NCBI GenBank assembly: GCA_946407975.1
Contig: CAMJQC010000022.1
Coordinates: 1 to 39,166, forward strand
DNA length: 39,166 nt
From: an uncultured Bacteroidales bacterium
GTDB lineage: Bacteria; Bacteroidota; Bacteroidia; Bacteroidales; F082
Direction of reading: 5' to 3'
Below, piece after piece: positions 24,032 through 31,840 of the stretch (the stretch's first letter is position 1; each line of letters begins with the position of its first letter). The notes beneath the pieces were generated by a model that was given only the letters and a program-made list of their open reading frames with translations, ran no database searches and was not told the origin of the DNA. The position numbers and the translations under genes were made by a program.

Positions 24032-24699
24032 TTCAGGTTGCGCAGATATTGTTTTTGTTCATCGGTAATCCTGTAGCTTTCAATCGCTTTCTGAATCGCT
24101 TTGCGATGGGTCCATGGCTCTAGCCGATGCTGTTCGATGAAAGGCAAAGTCGCATCATATTGTTTGGACAGAGCCGTGGCAAAATACCAGGCCACCATCA
24201 TTTTGACATAGTATTCGTCGGATTTTACCGAAGCCACTTGCTCGAGATAAACGGGTGAGAAATGCTCGTCAAGGAAGTGGCTCATCAGCATCTTGATGCC
24301 GAACCGAACGGTATAGGTCTCCTTGGAATCCATCCAGAGGCGGATCTGTTTTTCTAATGCTTCGGGTTGCTTTTTCAGGACTTTGGGATTCATGCTGTCG
24401 CAAGTGGCCCAGTTGTCAACGAAAGGCAGAAATCGGTCTAAGACATGGATACATGTCCCGAAATCCTTTAGGCCTTCGATTAGAAAAGCATGGAGGTTGT
24501 TTTCCTCGTAATATTGGTGGGGTAGTTGTTTCAGAAAAACTTCCGCTTCGGGTGTGCCTTTAAGTCTTTTTGCCAATTCTCGCAATAGTGGGGTGCGTAC
24601 GCCAATGATGGTCTCAGGTGCTATGGTGGGCATGAGTTTGGCCTGAAACGCTTTGTAATCTAGGTCCTGTAATGCAAGCAATTGTTCTGTTATCGTCAT
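24028..24699 (-). CDS. AlkD-like DNA alkylation repair protein
   Basis: A 223-residue, all-helical HEAT-like repeat protein of the DNA alkylation repair family (PF08713), whose AlkD members excise bulky or charged alkylated bases. Visible features are IGVRTPLLRELAKRLKG, YYEENNLHAFLIEGLKDF, FVDNWATCDSMNPKVLK and YVKMMVAWYFATALSKQYD; the WATCD segment carries the Trp/Asp typical of the family active site. I start at ATG 24699 (MTITEQLLALQDLDY), 5 bases after the lipoprotein stop; the frame is open further upstream, but that part is only an overlap with the lipoprotein gene. It is the middle gene of a lipoprotein / AlkD / HAD operon. Confidence 0.9.
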   Translation of the reverse strand: MTITEQLLALQDLDYKAFQAKLMPTIAPETIIGVRTPLLRELAKRLKGTPEAEVFLKQLPHQYYEENNLHAFLIEGLKDFGTCIHVLDRFLPFVDNWATCDSMNPKVLKKQPEALEKQIRLWMDSKETYTVRFGIKMLMSHFLDEHFSPVYLEQVASVKSDEYYVKMMVAWYFATALSKQYDATLPFIEQHRLEPWTHRKAIQKAIESYRITDEQKQYLRNLK

Positions 24700-24704
24700 G
24701 GCGT

Positions 24705-25328
24705 TTAGAAATTTCGGATGGCACGAACGTAATAGACGTTGGTTTTGAGGGAATCGTTGAACAGGATTACTGGAGGGCTCCATCGTGCGGAACAGGCAGC
24801 TCGAGTCCCGGTCTCGGTGCTGGTCCAATAGGTCTTGTCTTCCATCGTGGTCAGACCCATGCTTCGTAGTGTTTCGTTGACAGTCTCTATATTGGTAAGG
24901 AGATATTTCATTTCGTTTTTTGACGGAAGATACCAGTGTTTGGCCTCGATTTGACCATGGACATACCAGTCGTTTTTCTGCATGGTCCAGTCGATGGCAG
25001 GGAATCGGTAGAGGTCGAAGTTCGACATGACGATGTTGGTGTTGTTCCATCCTTCTCGTGGATTGGTGGCCCCAGTCTCGTAACTGAGATACGGCTCCGT
25101 GCACCAGATGAGATGGGCTTCGTCGAGCGATACCATAAGCCCATGGGCGCCCGCAGAGGTGGTGAAGAACACAATGCCGTCGATGGTGTCGTTATGATAA
25201 AGGTCGCCGATTTCATAACTCGGAAGAGGCAATCCATTGGCGTTGTTGTCATCATAGTTGTCGTGGTTGAGCGAACAGGAAGCGAGGATGACGCACGAGA
25301 CCAGCAGGAGAAACAATCGGCGTGACAT
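24705..25328 (-). CDS. Lipoprotein with a C-terminal Lcl/DUF1566-like domain
   Basis: A 207-residue predicted lipoprotein: leader MSRRLFLLLVSCVILASC with Cys18, then an Asp/Asn linker. The mid part (IDGIVFFTTSAGAHGLMVSL) and the end (AKHWYLPSKNEMKYLL, KTYWTSTETGTR, VYYVRAIRNF) follow the order of the Lcl C-terminal / DUF1566-type domain (PF07603), where WRLPTxxEL, YWSST and VRCVR are typical. The fold is C-type-lectin-like, so ligand or surface binding is likely. The protein is short, with one domain only. It is the first gene of an operon with AlkD and HAD genes, an odd pairing. Domain assignment is by eye. Confidence 0.75.
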   Translation of the reverse strand: MSRRLFLLLVSCVILASCSLNHDNYDDNNANGLPLPSYEIGDLYHNDTIDGIVFFTTSAGAHGLMVSLDEAHLIWCTEPYLSYETGATNPREGWNNTNIVMSNFDLYRFPAIDWTMQKNDWYVHGQIEAKHWYLPSKNEMKYLLTNIETVNETLRSMGLTTMEDKTYWTSTETGTRAACSARWSPPVILFNDSLKTNVYYVRAIRNF

Positions 25329-25385
25329 GGTGTAAAATTTTGGTAAAAATAGGTAAAAAAACAGTTTTCCAATAAGACAGATTGC

Positions 25386-25393
25386 TAATTTTG
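25386..25393 (+). promoter_or_regulatory. Bacteroidota -7 box for the GH89 gene
   Basis: TAATTTTG, 24 bases before ATG 25418. The longer frame opening at 25382 would start before this box and is not translated from this promoter. Confidence 0.65.
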
Positions 25394-25417
25394 TGCATTC
25401 AAATAATACTCCATGCT

Positions 25418-27643
25418 ATGAAGAAACTTCTACTTATGGCTTTGGTCTGCCTTATGGTTTGCGTGTCATGCAAAGAAAAAACGACTGATCCTGAAGTGCT
25501 TGCCATGCAAGCTCTGTTGAAACGTGTTGTGCCTGAACAGGCTTCGCAATTTAAGATTGAGCGGTTGGAAAACGATAGCGTCGACCGTTTCGAACTGGAA
25601 TCGATCGGGAATAAGGTGGTCATCCGGGGCAACAATGCCAACAGTATGGCTGTTGGCCTGAACCGTTATCTCAAATACTATTGCAAGGCCCAGTATTCTT
25701 GGTTTAAGGACGAGCCTTTGCAGATGCCAGAAGTGTTGCCAGCCGTACCCGAAAAGGTTTCAGAAAGCGCTCGCGTCAAGGAACGTTTCTTCTTGAATTA
25801 CTGCACCTATGGCTATACCATGCCCTGGTGGGACTGGTCCGATTGGGAGCATTTCATCGACTGGATGGCGCTCAACGGCATCAACCTGCCACTGGCCATT
25901 ACGGGTCAAGAGTCGGTGTGGTATGAGGTGTGGAGCGAACTCGGCCTCACCGATGAGGAAATAAGGTCCTATTTCACAGGCCCTGCTCACCTGCCTTGGC
26001 ACCGTATGCAGAATATCGACCGTTGGGGCGGTCCGTTGCCCATGTCTTGGCTCGAAAACCAAAAGGCCTTGCAACAGCAGATCGTCGCGCGTGAACGGGA
26101 ACTGAACATGAAGCCCGTGTTGCCGGGTTTTGCCGGACATGTGCCCGCCTGCATCACTAGGATCTATCCAGAGGCGCCTTTGGCTTCTTTGGGCGATTGG
26201 GCTGGCTTTGACTCAACCTGTTGGTGCAAGTTCCTCGACCCGCTCGATCCGCTTTATACCGAGATTCAGAAGAAGTTCATTGCAAAAGAGACTGAATTCT
26301 TTGGCACCGACCATATCTACGGCATCGACATCTTTAACGAGCTGATTCCTCCGAGTTGGGAACCGGATTACCTCGGCCGTGTCAGCCGTCAGGTGTATGA
26401 GTCGCTCGAAGCCGCCGACCCCGATGCCCGTTGGCTTGAGATGACCTGGCTCTTTTGGAATGAACGGCAATATTGGGAGGTCGACAATCGCATCGAAGCC
26501 TACATTACTTCCTTCCCGAAAGAACGTCATTTGCTTTTGGACTATTATTGTGAGCGTCAACCCGTTTGGGAGCGTACGAACGCTTATTATGGCGTGCCTT
26601 ATATCTGGTGTTATCTCGGCAACTTCGGTGGCAACTCCATGTTGGTAGGCAATATCGATACCGTCAATGTCCGCATAGAGCGTGCATTTGAACGCGGTGG
26701 CGACAACTTCGTGGGCATAGGCTCCACGCTGGAAGGCTTCGACTGCAACCCGTTCATGTATGAGTATGTCTTCGAGAAAGCATGGGATAATCCGATTACG
26801 AACGACGTTGAAGCCTGGACGAATTGTCTCGCCGACCAGCATGCTGGCAAGGATGACCCTGAGATGAGAGCCGCCTGGCAGCTGCTCGTCGACAGCGTTT
26901 ACAACCGCAATTCTTCTCCAGGCCAGAGCGTACGCATACATATGAGGCCTACCATGGGCAACATCACGGACTACAGGCAGTATTACATTGCGCCGCGCTA
27001 TAATTACAGCAATATCGTGCTGCTTGATGTGCTCGATAAACTTCTTGCTGCTGATTGCGATACCCGTTTACGCCAATTCGATGCCGTCAATGTCACCAGG
27101 CAATTGCTAGGCAACTATTTCAGCGATTTATATGGCGAATATGTCAAGGCATATCTTGAAAAAGATTATGAAAAGTTACATCTAACGGAGCAAACCATGA
27201 TTTCCATCCTTGATGACATGGATCCTTTGTTGGCGACACAGAGTGCCTTCCTCGTCGGCAAATGGATTAAGAATGCCCGTGCCATTGGAACTACTGAAGA
27301 GGAGAAAGACTATTACGAGAGCAATGCCCGAAACATCATCACCACTTGGGGCGAAGAGGATGCCTTGCTTAACGAATATGCCAGTAGAGCTTGGGCAGGC
27401 TTGACAAAGACTTACTATGCCTATCGTTGGAAGGAATTTTTCAAGGCAGTAAATGTTTCAATTGAGGCAGGTGTTCCATTCGACGAGAAATCGTATCACG
27501 ATAGTATTTGTCAATACGAAGGCCGTTGGTGGCGCGAGCGCTTACACGAGTTTGATGCCGAGCCTCAAGGTGATGGCTTCGTTCTCTCTAAAGCGCTTGC
27601 TGACAAGTACCGTGTGCAATTGGAAGAGCGTTATAGGAAATGA
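25418..27643 (+). CDS. Alpha-N-acetylglucosaminidase (GH89, NAGLU family), lipoprotein
   Basis: A 741-residue predicted lipoprotein (MKKLLLMALVCLMVCVSC, Cys18) that removes terminal alpha-linked GlcNAc, as in gastric-type mucin or heparan sulfate. The N-terminal alpha/beta domain (about 20-115) is followed by the TIM barrel (RFFLNYCTYGYTMPWWDWSDW, NGINLPLAITGQE) and a helical C domain. The two catalytic glutamates expected from human NAGLU and the clostridial GH89 enzyme are Glu308 in GIDIFNELIPP and Glu439 in STLEGFDCNP. Length is normal. It is not inside a SusC/SusD locus here and stands as a single transcription unit, so it probably works with glycan uptake genes encoded elsewhere. Confidence 0.95.
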   Translation: MKKLLLMALVCLMVCVSCKEKTTDPEVLAMQALLKRVVPEQASQFKIERLENDSVDRFELESIGNKVVIRGNNANSMAVGLNRYLKYYCKAQYSWFKDEPLQMPEVLPAVPEKVSESARVKERFFLNYCTYGYTMPWWDWSDWEHFIDWMALNGINLPLAITGQESVWYEVWSELGLTDEEIRSYFTGPAHLPWHRMQNIDRWGGPLPMSWLENQKALQQQIVARERELNMKPVLPGFAGHVPACITRIYPEAPLASLGDWAGFDSTCWCKFLDPLDPLYTEIQKKFIAKETEFFGTDHIYGIDIFNELIPPSWEPDYLGRVSRQVYESLEAADPDARWLEMTWLFWNERQYWEVDNRIEAYITSFPKERHLLLDYYCERQPVWERTNAYYGVPYIWCYLGNFGGNSMLVGNIDTVNVRIERAFERGGDNFVGIGSTLEGFDCNPFMYEYVFEKAWDNPITNDVEAWTNCLADQHAGKDDPEMRAAWQLLVDSVYNRNSSPGQSVRIHMRPTMGNITDYRQYYIAPRYNYSNIVLLDVLDKLLAADCDTRLRQFDAVNVTRQLLGNYFSDLYGEYVKAYLEKDYEKLHLTEQTMISILDDMDPLLATQSAFLVGKWIKNARAIGTTEEEKDYYESNARNIITTWGEEDALLNEYASRAWAGLTKTYYAYRWKEFFKAVNVSIEAGVPFDEKSYHDSICQYEGRWWRERLHEFDAEPQGDGFVLSKALADKYRVQLEERYRK

Positions 27644-27664
27644 CGTTTGATTCCTTTTTAAATT

Positions 27665-27702
27665 ACGAAGAGACGCAAGATTTTGCGTCTCTTCGTGTTT
27701 TT
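27665..27702. terminator. Palindromic terminator of the AGAGACG repeat type
   Basis: Perfect 14-bp arms ACGAAGAGACGCAA (27665-27678) and TTGCGTCTCTTCGT (27683-27696) with a GATT loop, followed by GTTTTT. It lies between the convergent GH89 and MATE genes. It shares AGAGACG with the palindrome at 17717. Confidence 0.8.
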
Positions 27703-27717
27703 ATGCGATTTCATTTT

Positions 27718-29088
27718 TTATTTCTCTGCTGTCCTGAACACCTTCTTTTGCGTGAGAAGCAGTACGAGTGCCAACACGGCGCCCAGCACGTCAGAGATGG
27801 TCATGGAGGCCCAGATGCCTGTCAGCCCTGAACGTCCGTAGTGTTCGAAAAGCAAAGGAACGGTATAGATGAGAGGCGTTAGGAAAAGCACTTGACGCGA
27901 AAGACTAGTGACAATGGCAATCCAAGGCTTGTCGATGGACTGGAAAAAGTTCGAGTTGGTAATGGTAAAGCCTACCAACGGGAACATCACCATGATGAAA
28001 CGCATGGCGGGAATGCCAATCTGAATCAACGCTTCGTCGTGGGTGAAGATGCGCAATAGATATTGCGGTATGATCATGGCGAAAAAGGCACCCACAAAAC
28101 CGATGATGACGTTGGCTTTCATGGTGAGGGTGTAAACGTGTTTCAGTCGGTGCGGATGTCCGGCTCCGTAATTGTAGCCCGCTATGGGTTGCATGCCTTG
28201 GCATAAGCCGACCATCAGCAGTATGCTGAGAAGTGAGAAGGAGTTTACCACGCCATAAGCACCTACAGCGAGATCACCACCATAACGTATAAGTTGCGTG
28301 TTGAGCAATGCTACGACGGCGGAGGCAGCCAGATTCATGGAGAATGGACTGATGCCGATAAGCAAAATGTTGCGGAAGATATAGAACTTAGGTTTCCAAG
28401 CGTGACGGCGGAAACGGATGAACGAGGAACGCTGGAAGAAATGCCATACCGATACGACAGAAGAAACTGCCATCGAGATGGTAGTGGCCCAGGCGGCACC
28501 GGCGATGCCCCAATCCAATGCATAAATGAATATGGCATCGAGGATGATGTTGAGCAGCGCGCCTCCAGCCAGGATGAACATGGATTTAAGCGGGTAGCCT
28601 GAGGCACGGATCAGACCCGTCAGGTTGAAGGTGAGCGTGGTGAGGAACATGCCGGGCACCACGATGATCATATACTCACGGGCATAGGCTATTGTCTCGG
28701 GCGTAGCGCCAAAGAGCGTCAGGATCTTGTCCATGAAGGCATAGCTGAAGGTAGTGAACAAGATACCAAAGAAGAAGGTGAGTATCAAGCTGTTGCCCAA
28801 GATATCCTCCGCCCATTTGACATCCTTTTTTCCTAACACGATCGACATTCGCGCCGAAGATCCAGCGCCTACCAAAGAACCGAAAGCATGGATGATATTC
28901 ATGATGGGCATGGTGATGGCCAAGCCGGCAATGGCTAACGCACCGACATATTGTCCCAAAAAGATACGGTCCACAATGTTGTAAATCGAGGCAATCACCT
29001 GACTCACGATGGCTGGCATGGCATAAATCCACAGCAGACTCGGGATGTCTCTGGTTTCTAGTTCTTTCGTTTTGTCAATCTGTTCCAT
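27718..29088 (-). CDS. MATE-family multidrug/sodium efflux transporter
   Basis: A 456-residue inner-membrane transporter with about 12 hydrophobic helices arranged as two homologous halves. Family features include the start RDIPSLLWIYAMPAIVSQVIASIYNIVDRIFLG, GLAITMPIMNIIHAFGSLVGAGSSARMSI in the first half and GLCQGMQPIAGYNYGAG in the second. The GAGSSARMS and QGMQPIAGYNYGA segments place it in the DinF/NorM-like MATE group. ATG 29088 (MEQIDKTKEL) is preferred over the longer open frame, because a -7 box lies at 29115-29108 between the two. The exported compound is unknown. It is divergent from the LysM operon. Confidence 0.93.
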   Translation of the reverse strand: MEQIDKTKELETRDIPSLLWIYAMPAIVSQVIASIYNIVDRIFLGQYVGALAIAGLAITMPIMNIIHAFGSLVGAGSSARMSIVLGKKDVKWAEDILGNSLILTFFFGILFTTFSYAFMDKILTLFGATPETIAYAREYMIIVVPGMFLTTLTFNLTGLIRASGYPLKSMFILAGGALLNIILDAIFIYALDWGIAGAAWATTISMAVSSVVSVWHFFQRSSFIRFRRHAWKPKFYIFRNILLIGISPFSMNLAASAVVALLNTQLIRYGGDLAVGAYGVVNSFSLLSILLMVGLCQGMQPIAGYNYGAGHPHRLKHVYTLTMKANVIIGFVGAFFAMIIPQYLLRIFTHDEALIQIGIPAMRFIMVMFPLVGFTITNSNFFQSIDKPWIAIVTSLSRQVLFLTPLIYTVPLLFEHYGRSGLTGIWASMTISDVLGAVLALVLLLTQKKVFRTAEK

Positions 29089-29107
29089 CCGCCTGATTTT
29101 GAAGGCG

Positions 29108-29115
29108 CAAAAGTA
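29108..29115 (-). promoter_or_regulatory. Bacteroidota -7 box for the MATE gene
   Basis: The minus strand reads TACTTTTG followed by C, 19 bases before ATG 29088. Confidence 0.62.
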
Positions 29116-29198
29116 CAAAAAAATGAGATTGGATTTCAGAAAGAATACCAAGTCCTGTGGGTAATTGAAAAATGCGGTTTTTTGCTCACATTTTTTCC

Positions 29199-29206
29199 TA
29201 ACTTTG
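29199..29206 (+). promoter_or_regulatory. Bacteroidota -7 box for the LysM/SGNH/MBOAT operon
   Basis: TAACTTTG followed by C, 27 bases before ATG 29234. It appears to be the only promoter for the closely spaced genes up to 35772. Confidence 0.65.
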
Positions 29207-29233
29207 CAGTTTGATAAAAAGGCCTTGATAATA

Positions 29234-30319
29234 ATGCGTAATATATTTAAAATCAAAATATTACATATTATTTTTGCAGCATTTCTCGTTTTTCTGAACG
29301 AGGCATGTGCCGAAAACATCGATGCTAAGACAGTAAGTCATAGGCTTGCAACGATTGAATCGGAAGAATTGCCATTGCCCTATAATGATGTTTTGCTTTC
29401 TCGCATAAAGACTTTTTCCGCCAAGTCTTTGCCGACTGCTTTTGGCGATTACGACAGTTTGTTTGTTGCTGAATTGAAAGAACGCAACATGCCTTTGGAA
29501 TTGGAATATCTTCCTCTTGCGCTTAGCAACATGCAGCTGGATTGGCAGCGTGGCGACCGTTGCGGCGTTTGGGCCTTGCCGACCTTGGTGGCTTTGCATC
29601 ATGGGCTGACTGTTGATGAAAAACACGATGAGCGTTTTGCCGTTGAAGACGCAACGGCAGTGGCGCTTGATTACCTCTCCGACCTTTACAGGCAAAACGG
29701 CGATTGGTGGCTGGCACTTCTCGCTTATGTCAATAGTCCTATGGCGTTAAACAAAGCGTTGTCGCAAACCGTTACCACACCTGCCGTTTGGGATTTTTAT
29801 GAAATGGGCTTGGTCCCTGATGCTGAAGTGATAGGTGATTTCATCGCTTGTTATTATGTGTATAGCTCGGCACATAGGACTTCGTTGCCATCGCAGAGTA
29901 AAAACGCATATGTTTCTTTTACGGGGCCGGTGCCTGTGAAAGAATTAGCCAAAAAGGCTAATATGACGGAGTCTCTCATCAAGGCGTTAAATCCGGTATT
30001 TCGCTCCGACCCGATGGAACCGCTGGATGGACAAGAACTGTTGCTGCCTTTGAAACAGGCAAAGTATTTTCCTGTCATAGAAAATGAATTGTACGAAGAA
30101 GGAGTGGCGATGCTGTCAAAGCCGGTTAAGCCGAAGAAAGAGAAGCCTATTCAAACGGTCACGTCAACATCAACCCAAAAGAAATATACGGTGAAGAGAG
30201 GGGATACTTTATCTGGCATTGCTAAGAAAAACCATGTCAAGGTGAGCGATATCAAACGTTGGAACAAACTGAAAAGCGATAAGATTCGCGAAGGGCAGAA
30301 ACTGATTATTAAGATTTAA
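29234..30319 (+). CDS. LysM protein with an inactivated lytic-transglycosylase (MltD-like) domain
   Basis: A 361-residue exported protein with signal peptide MRNIFKIKILHIIFAAFLVF, probably cut after EACA. Residues about 50-190 follow the MltD/SLT order: RNMPLELEYLPLALSNM, CGVWALPTLVALHHGLTVDE, DYLSDLYRQNGDWWLALLAYVNSP. Active enzymes have YLPxxES there; this protein has Leu97 instead of the catalytic Glu, Ala-Leu in place of QFM after W, and YVNSP for YNxGP. A weak middle LysM-like region (about 235-280) and a clear C-terminal LysM (YTVKRGDTLSGIAKKNHVKV to the end) suggest peptidoglycan binding. It heads the SGNH/MBOAT operon, 3 bases before the next gene, so I read it as a non-catalytic scaffold. 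Confidence 0.82.
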   Translation: MRNIFKIKILHIIFAAFLVFLNEACAENIDAKTVSHRLATIESEELPLPYNDVLLSRIKTFSAKSLPTAFGDYDSLFVAELKERNMPLELEYLPLALSNMQLDWQRGDRCGVWALPTLVALHHGLTVDEKHDERFAVEDATAVALDYLSDLYRQNGDWWLALLAYVNSPMALNKALSQTVTTPAVWDFYEMGLVPDAEVIGDFIACYYVYSSAHRTSLPSQSKNAYVSFTGPVPVKELAKKANMTESLIKALNPVFRSDPMEPLDGQELLLPLKQAKYFPVIENELYEEGVAMLSKPVKPKKEKPIQTVTSTSTQKKYTVKRGDTLSGIAKKNHVKVSDIKRWNKLKSDKIREGQKLIIKI

Positions 30320-30322
30320 AAG

Positions 30323-31840
30323 ATGAAGGCATCACGTACGCTATTGTTTATGGCAGCGGTTATACTGCTACTTGGCATCGGCTGGTTCTTTTTCCCGATG
30401 GAAGGTTTTTCCATTGGGAGTCTTGATCTCCGCTTCCCTTCCTATGCTGAGGCAAAAAAGGGAGAAGCCAAAGAAGTTGATGTGGATGCCGTCCTCGACA
30501 ATGTAAACAAGAGCTTTGAAATGAGCCAAAGCCAATCGATGGTGGATAGCATAAAGTTCTTCTGCAACTATCTTACGGAGAATCCTAATCGCATTTATCT
30601 TCCAGGCGATGATTACGAGTATTTCGATAATCTTTTTGCATTATTTGATCAGGCTCGTAACCAAGGCAAGATCTGCCGCATCATGCATTATGGCGATTCT
30701 CAGATTGAGATGGACCGTATCTCTTCCGTCTTACGTCAGTGTTTACAGGAGCGTTTTGGCGGATCAGGACCAAATATGATTCCGGCAGTGCAGGCTGTTC
30801 CAACCGTTTCTGTCTCTCAACACAGTTCCGGTATTACGCGTTACACGCTTTATGGCGATTCCACTACACGCCGTGCTCCGCACAACCGCTATGGAGTCTT
30901 ATCACAATTTGGACAAGTGAATAGCGAAGGAAGCATTTCCTTCACAAGGACCAACCATTCCCGTGCTTTGGAAAAAACGAAAGAAATTTCGCGCGTTTCC
31001 ATTCTATTGGGACATAACAGCGAGGGCTTCACGGCTTCGTTGAAATGCGACACCATAGTGGGTGAACGTAAAGTTATGGCAGCAAACGATAGCGTCTCGC
31101 TCATTACTTGGGAATTGCCCGCCAATGTAAAAAAAGGCACGATCAGTTTCAAAGGACATGCAGAAATATATGCAGTATTGCTTGACGGAGATGATGGTTT
31201 GGCAATCGATAATGTTCCACTTCGTGGTTGTTCGGGAAACATCTTCACCCGCCTCAACAAGGACGTCATGCGACAGTCGTTTGAGACGCTGGATACCCGA
31301 ATGATTATCCTTCAGTTTGGCGGCAACCGCATGCCGGGCATTACATCCTCCAATAACATCGTTGGGTATATTAAGGAACTTGAAAAGCAGATCAACTATA
31401 TGAAGGAAGTGGCTCCGCAAGCTGTTCTGCTGTTTATAGGTCCTGCCGATATGGGGCGCAGTTATGGAGGAAAACTTGGCACATGGAAACGTTTGCCCGA
31501 ATTGAACGACTCGCTTCGTGCTATGGCACTTCGTAATAATATTGCCTATTGGGACATGTTCCACGTGATGGGTGGTGAAGGCTCCATGGTGCAGTGGGTG
31601 AAACACCAGCCTCCTTTGGCAGGTCCCGATTATATCCACTTTACCTTCTCCGGAGCTCAGAGCATAGGCGACAATCTAGCCAAGTCGTTGATGACGTATT
31701 ATGACTTTTATAAACTGCGCCAGCAAGTGCCACAAAAGCTGATTTCCGAGTACATCAAAAAGGCATCAGACACTTTGCCTCCTGGTCCTCGTTATGCCTT
31801 CCCTGTGTATGATCCGTTTAATAAACAAAAGAATCGATGA
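30323..31840 (+). CDS. Membrane-anchored SGNH/GDSL hydrolase, probable O-acyltransferase or esterase
   Basis: A 505-residue protein with one N-terminal membrane helix (about 7-26, LLFMAAVILLLGIGWFFFP) and a periplasmic body. The SGNH blocks are MHYGDSQIEMDR with nucleophile Ser126, ILQFGGNRMPG with the block III Asn, and DYIHFTFSGAQ with Asp436 and His439. A beta-rich insert (about 185-300) lies between blocks I and III. AlgJ, AlgX and PatB are SGNH proteins that pass acyl groups from an MBOAT partner to a polymer, and an MBOAT gene lies two genes downstream, so acyl transfer is likely. It starts 3 bases after the LysM gene and overlaps the next one by ATGA. Confidence 0.85.
   Translation: MKASRTLLFMAAVILLLGIGWFFFPMEGFSIGSLDLRFPSYAEAKKGEAKEVDVDAVLDNVNKSFEMSQSQSMVDSIKFFCNYLTENPNRIYLPGDDYEYFDNLFALFDQARNQGKICRIMHYGDSQIEMDRISSVLRQCLQERFGGSGPNMIPAVQAVPTVSVSQHSSGITRYTLYGDSTTRRAPHNRYGVLSQFGQVNSEGSISFTRTNHSRALEKTKEISRVSILLGHNSEGFTASLKCDTIVGERKVMAANDSVSLITWELPANVKKGTISFKGHAEIYAVLLDGDDGLAIDNVPLRGCSGNIFTRLNKDVMRQSFETLDTRMIILQFGGNRMPGITSSNNIVGYIKELEKQINYMKEVAPQAVLLFIGPADMGRSYGGKLGTWKRLPELNDSLRAMALRNNIAYWDMFHVMGGEGSMVQWVKHQPPLAGPDYIHFTFSGAQSIGDNLAKSLMTYYDFYKLRQQVPQKLISEYIKKASDTLPPGPRYAFPVYDPFNKQKNR

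Noticed and set aside
24700-25104. N-terminal extension of the AlkD-like frame to 358 residues
   Set aside because: The extra part overlaps the lipoprotein gene in another frame and has no domain features; the ATG at 24699 gives the normal family length.
29089-29319. N-terminal extension of the MATE frame to 533 residues
   Set aside because: It passes through a -7 box and the divergent LysM promoter; MEQIDKTKEL at 29088 gives the normal 456 residues.
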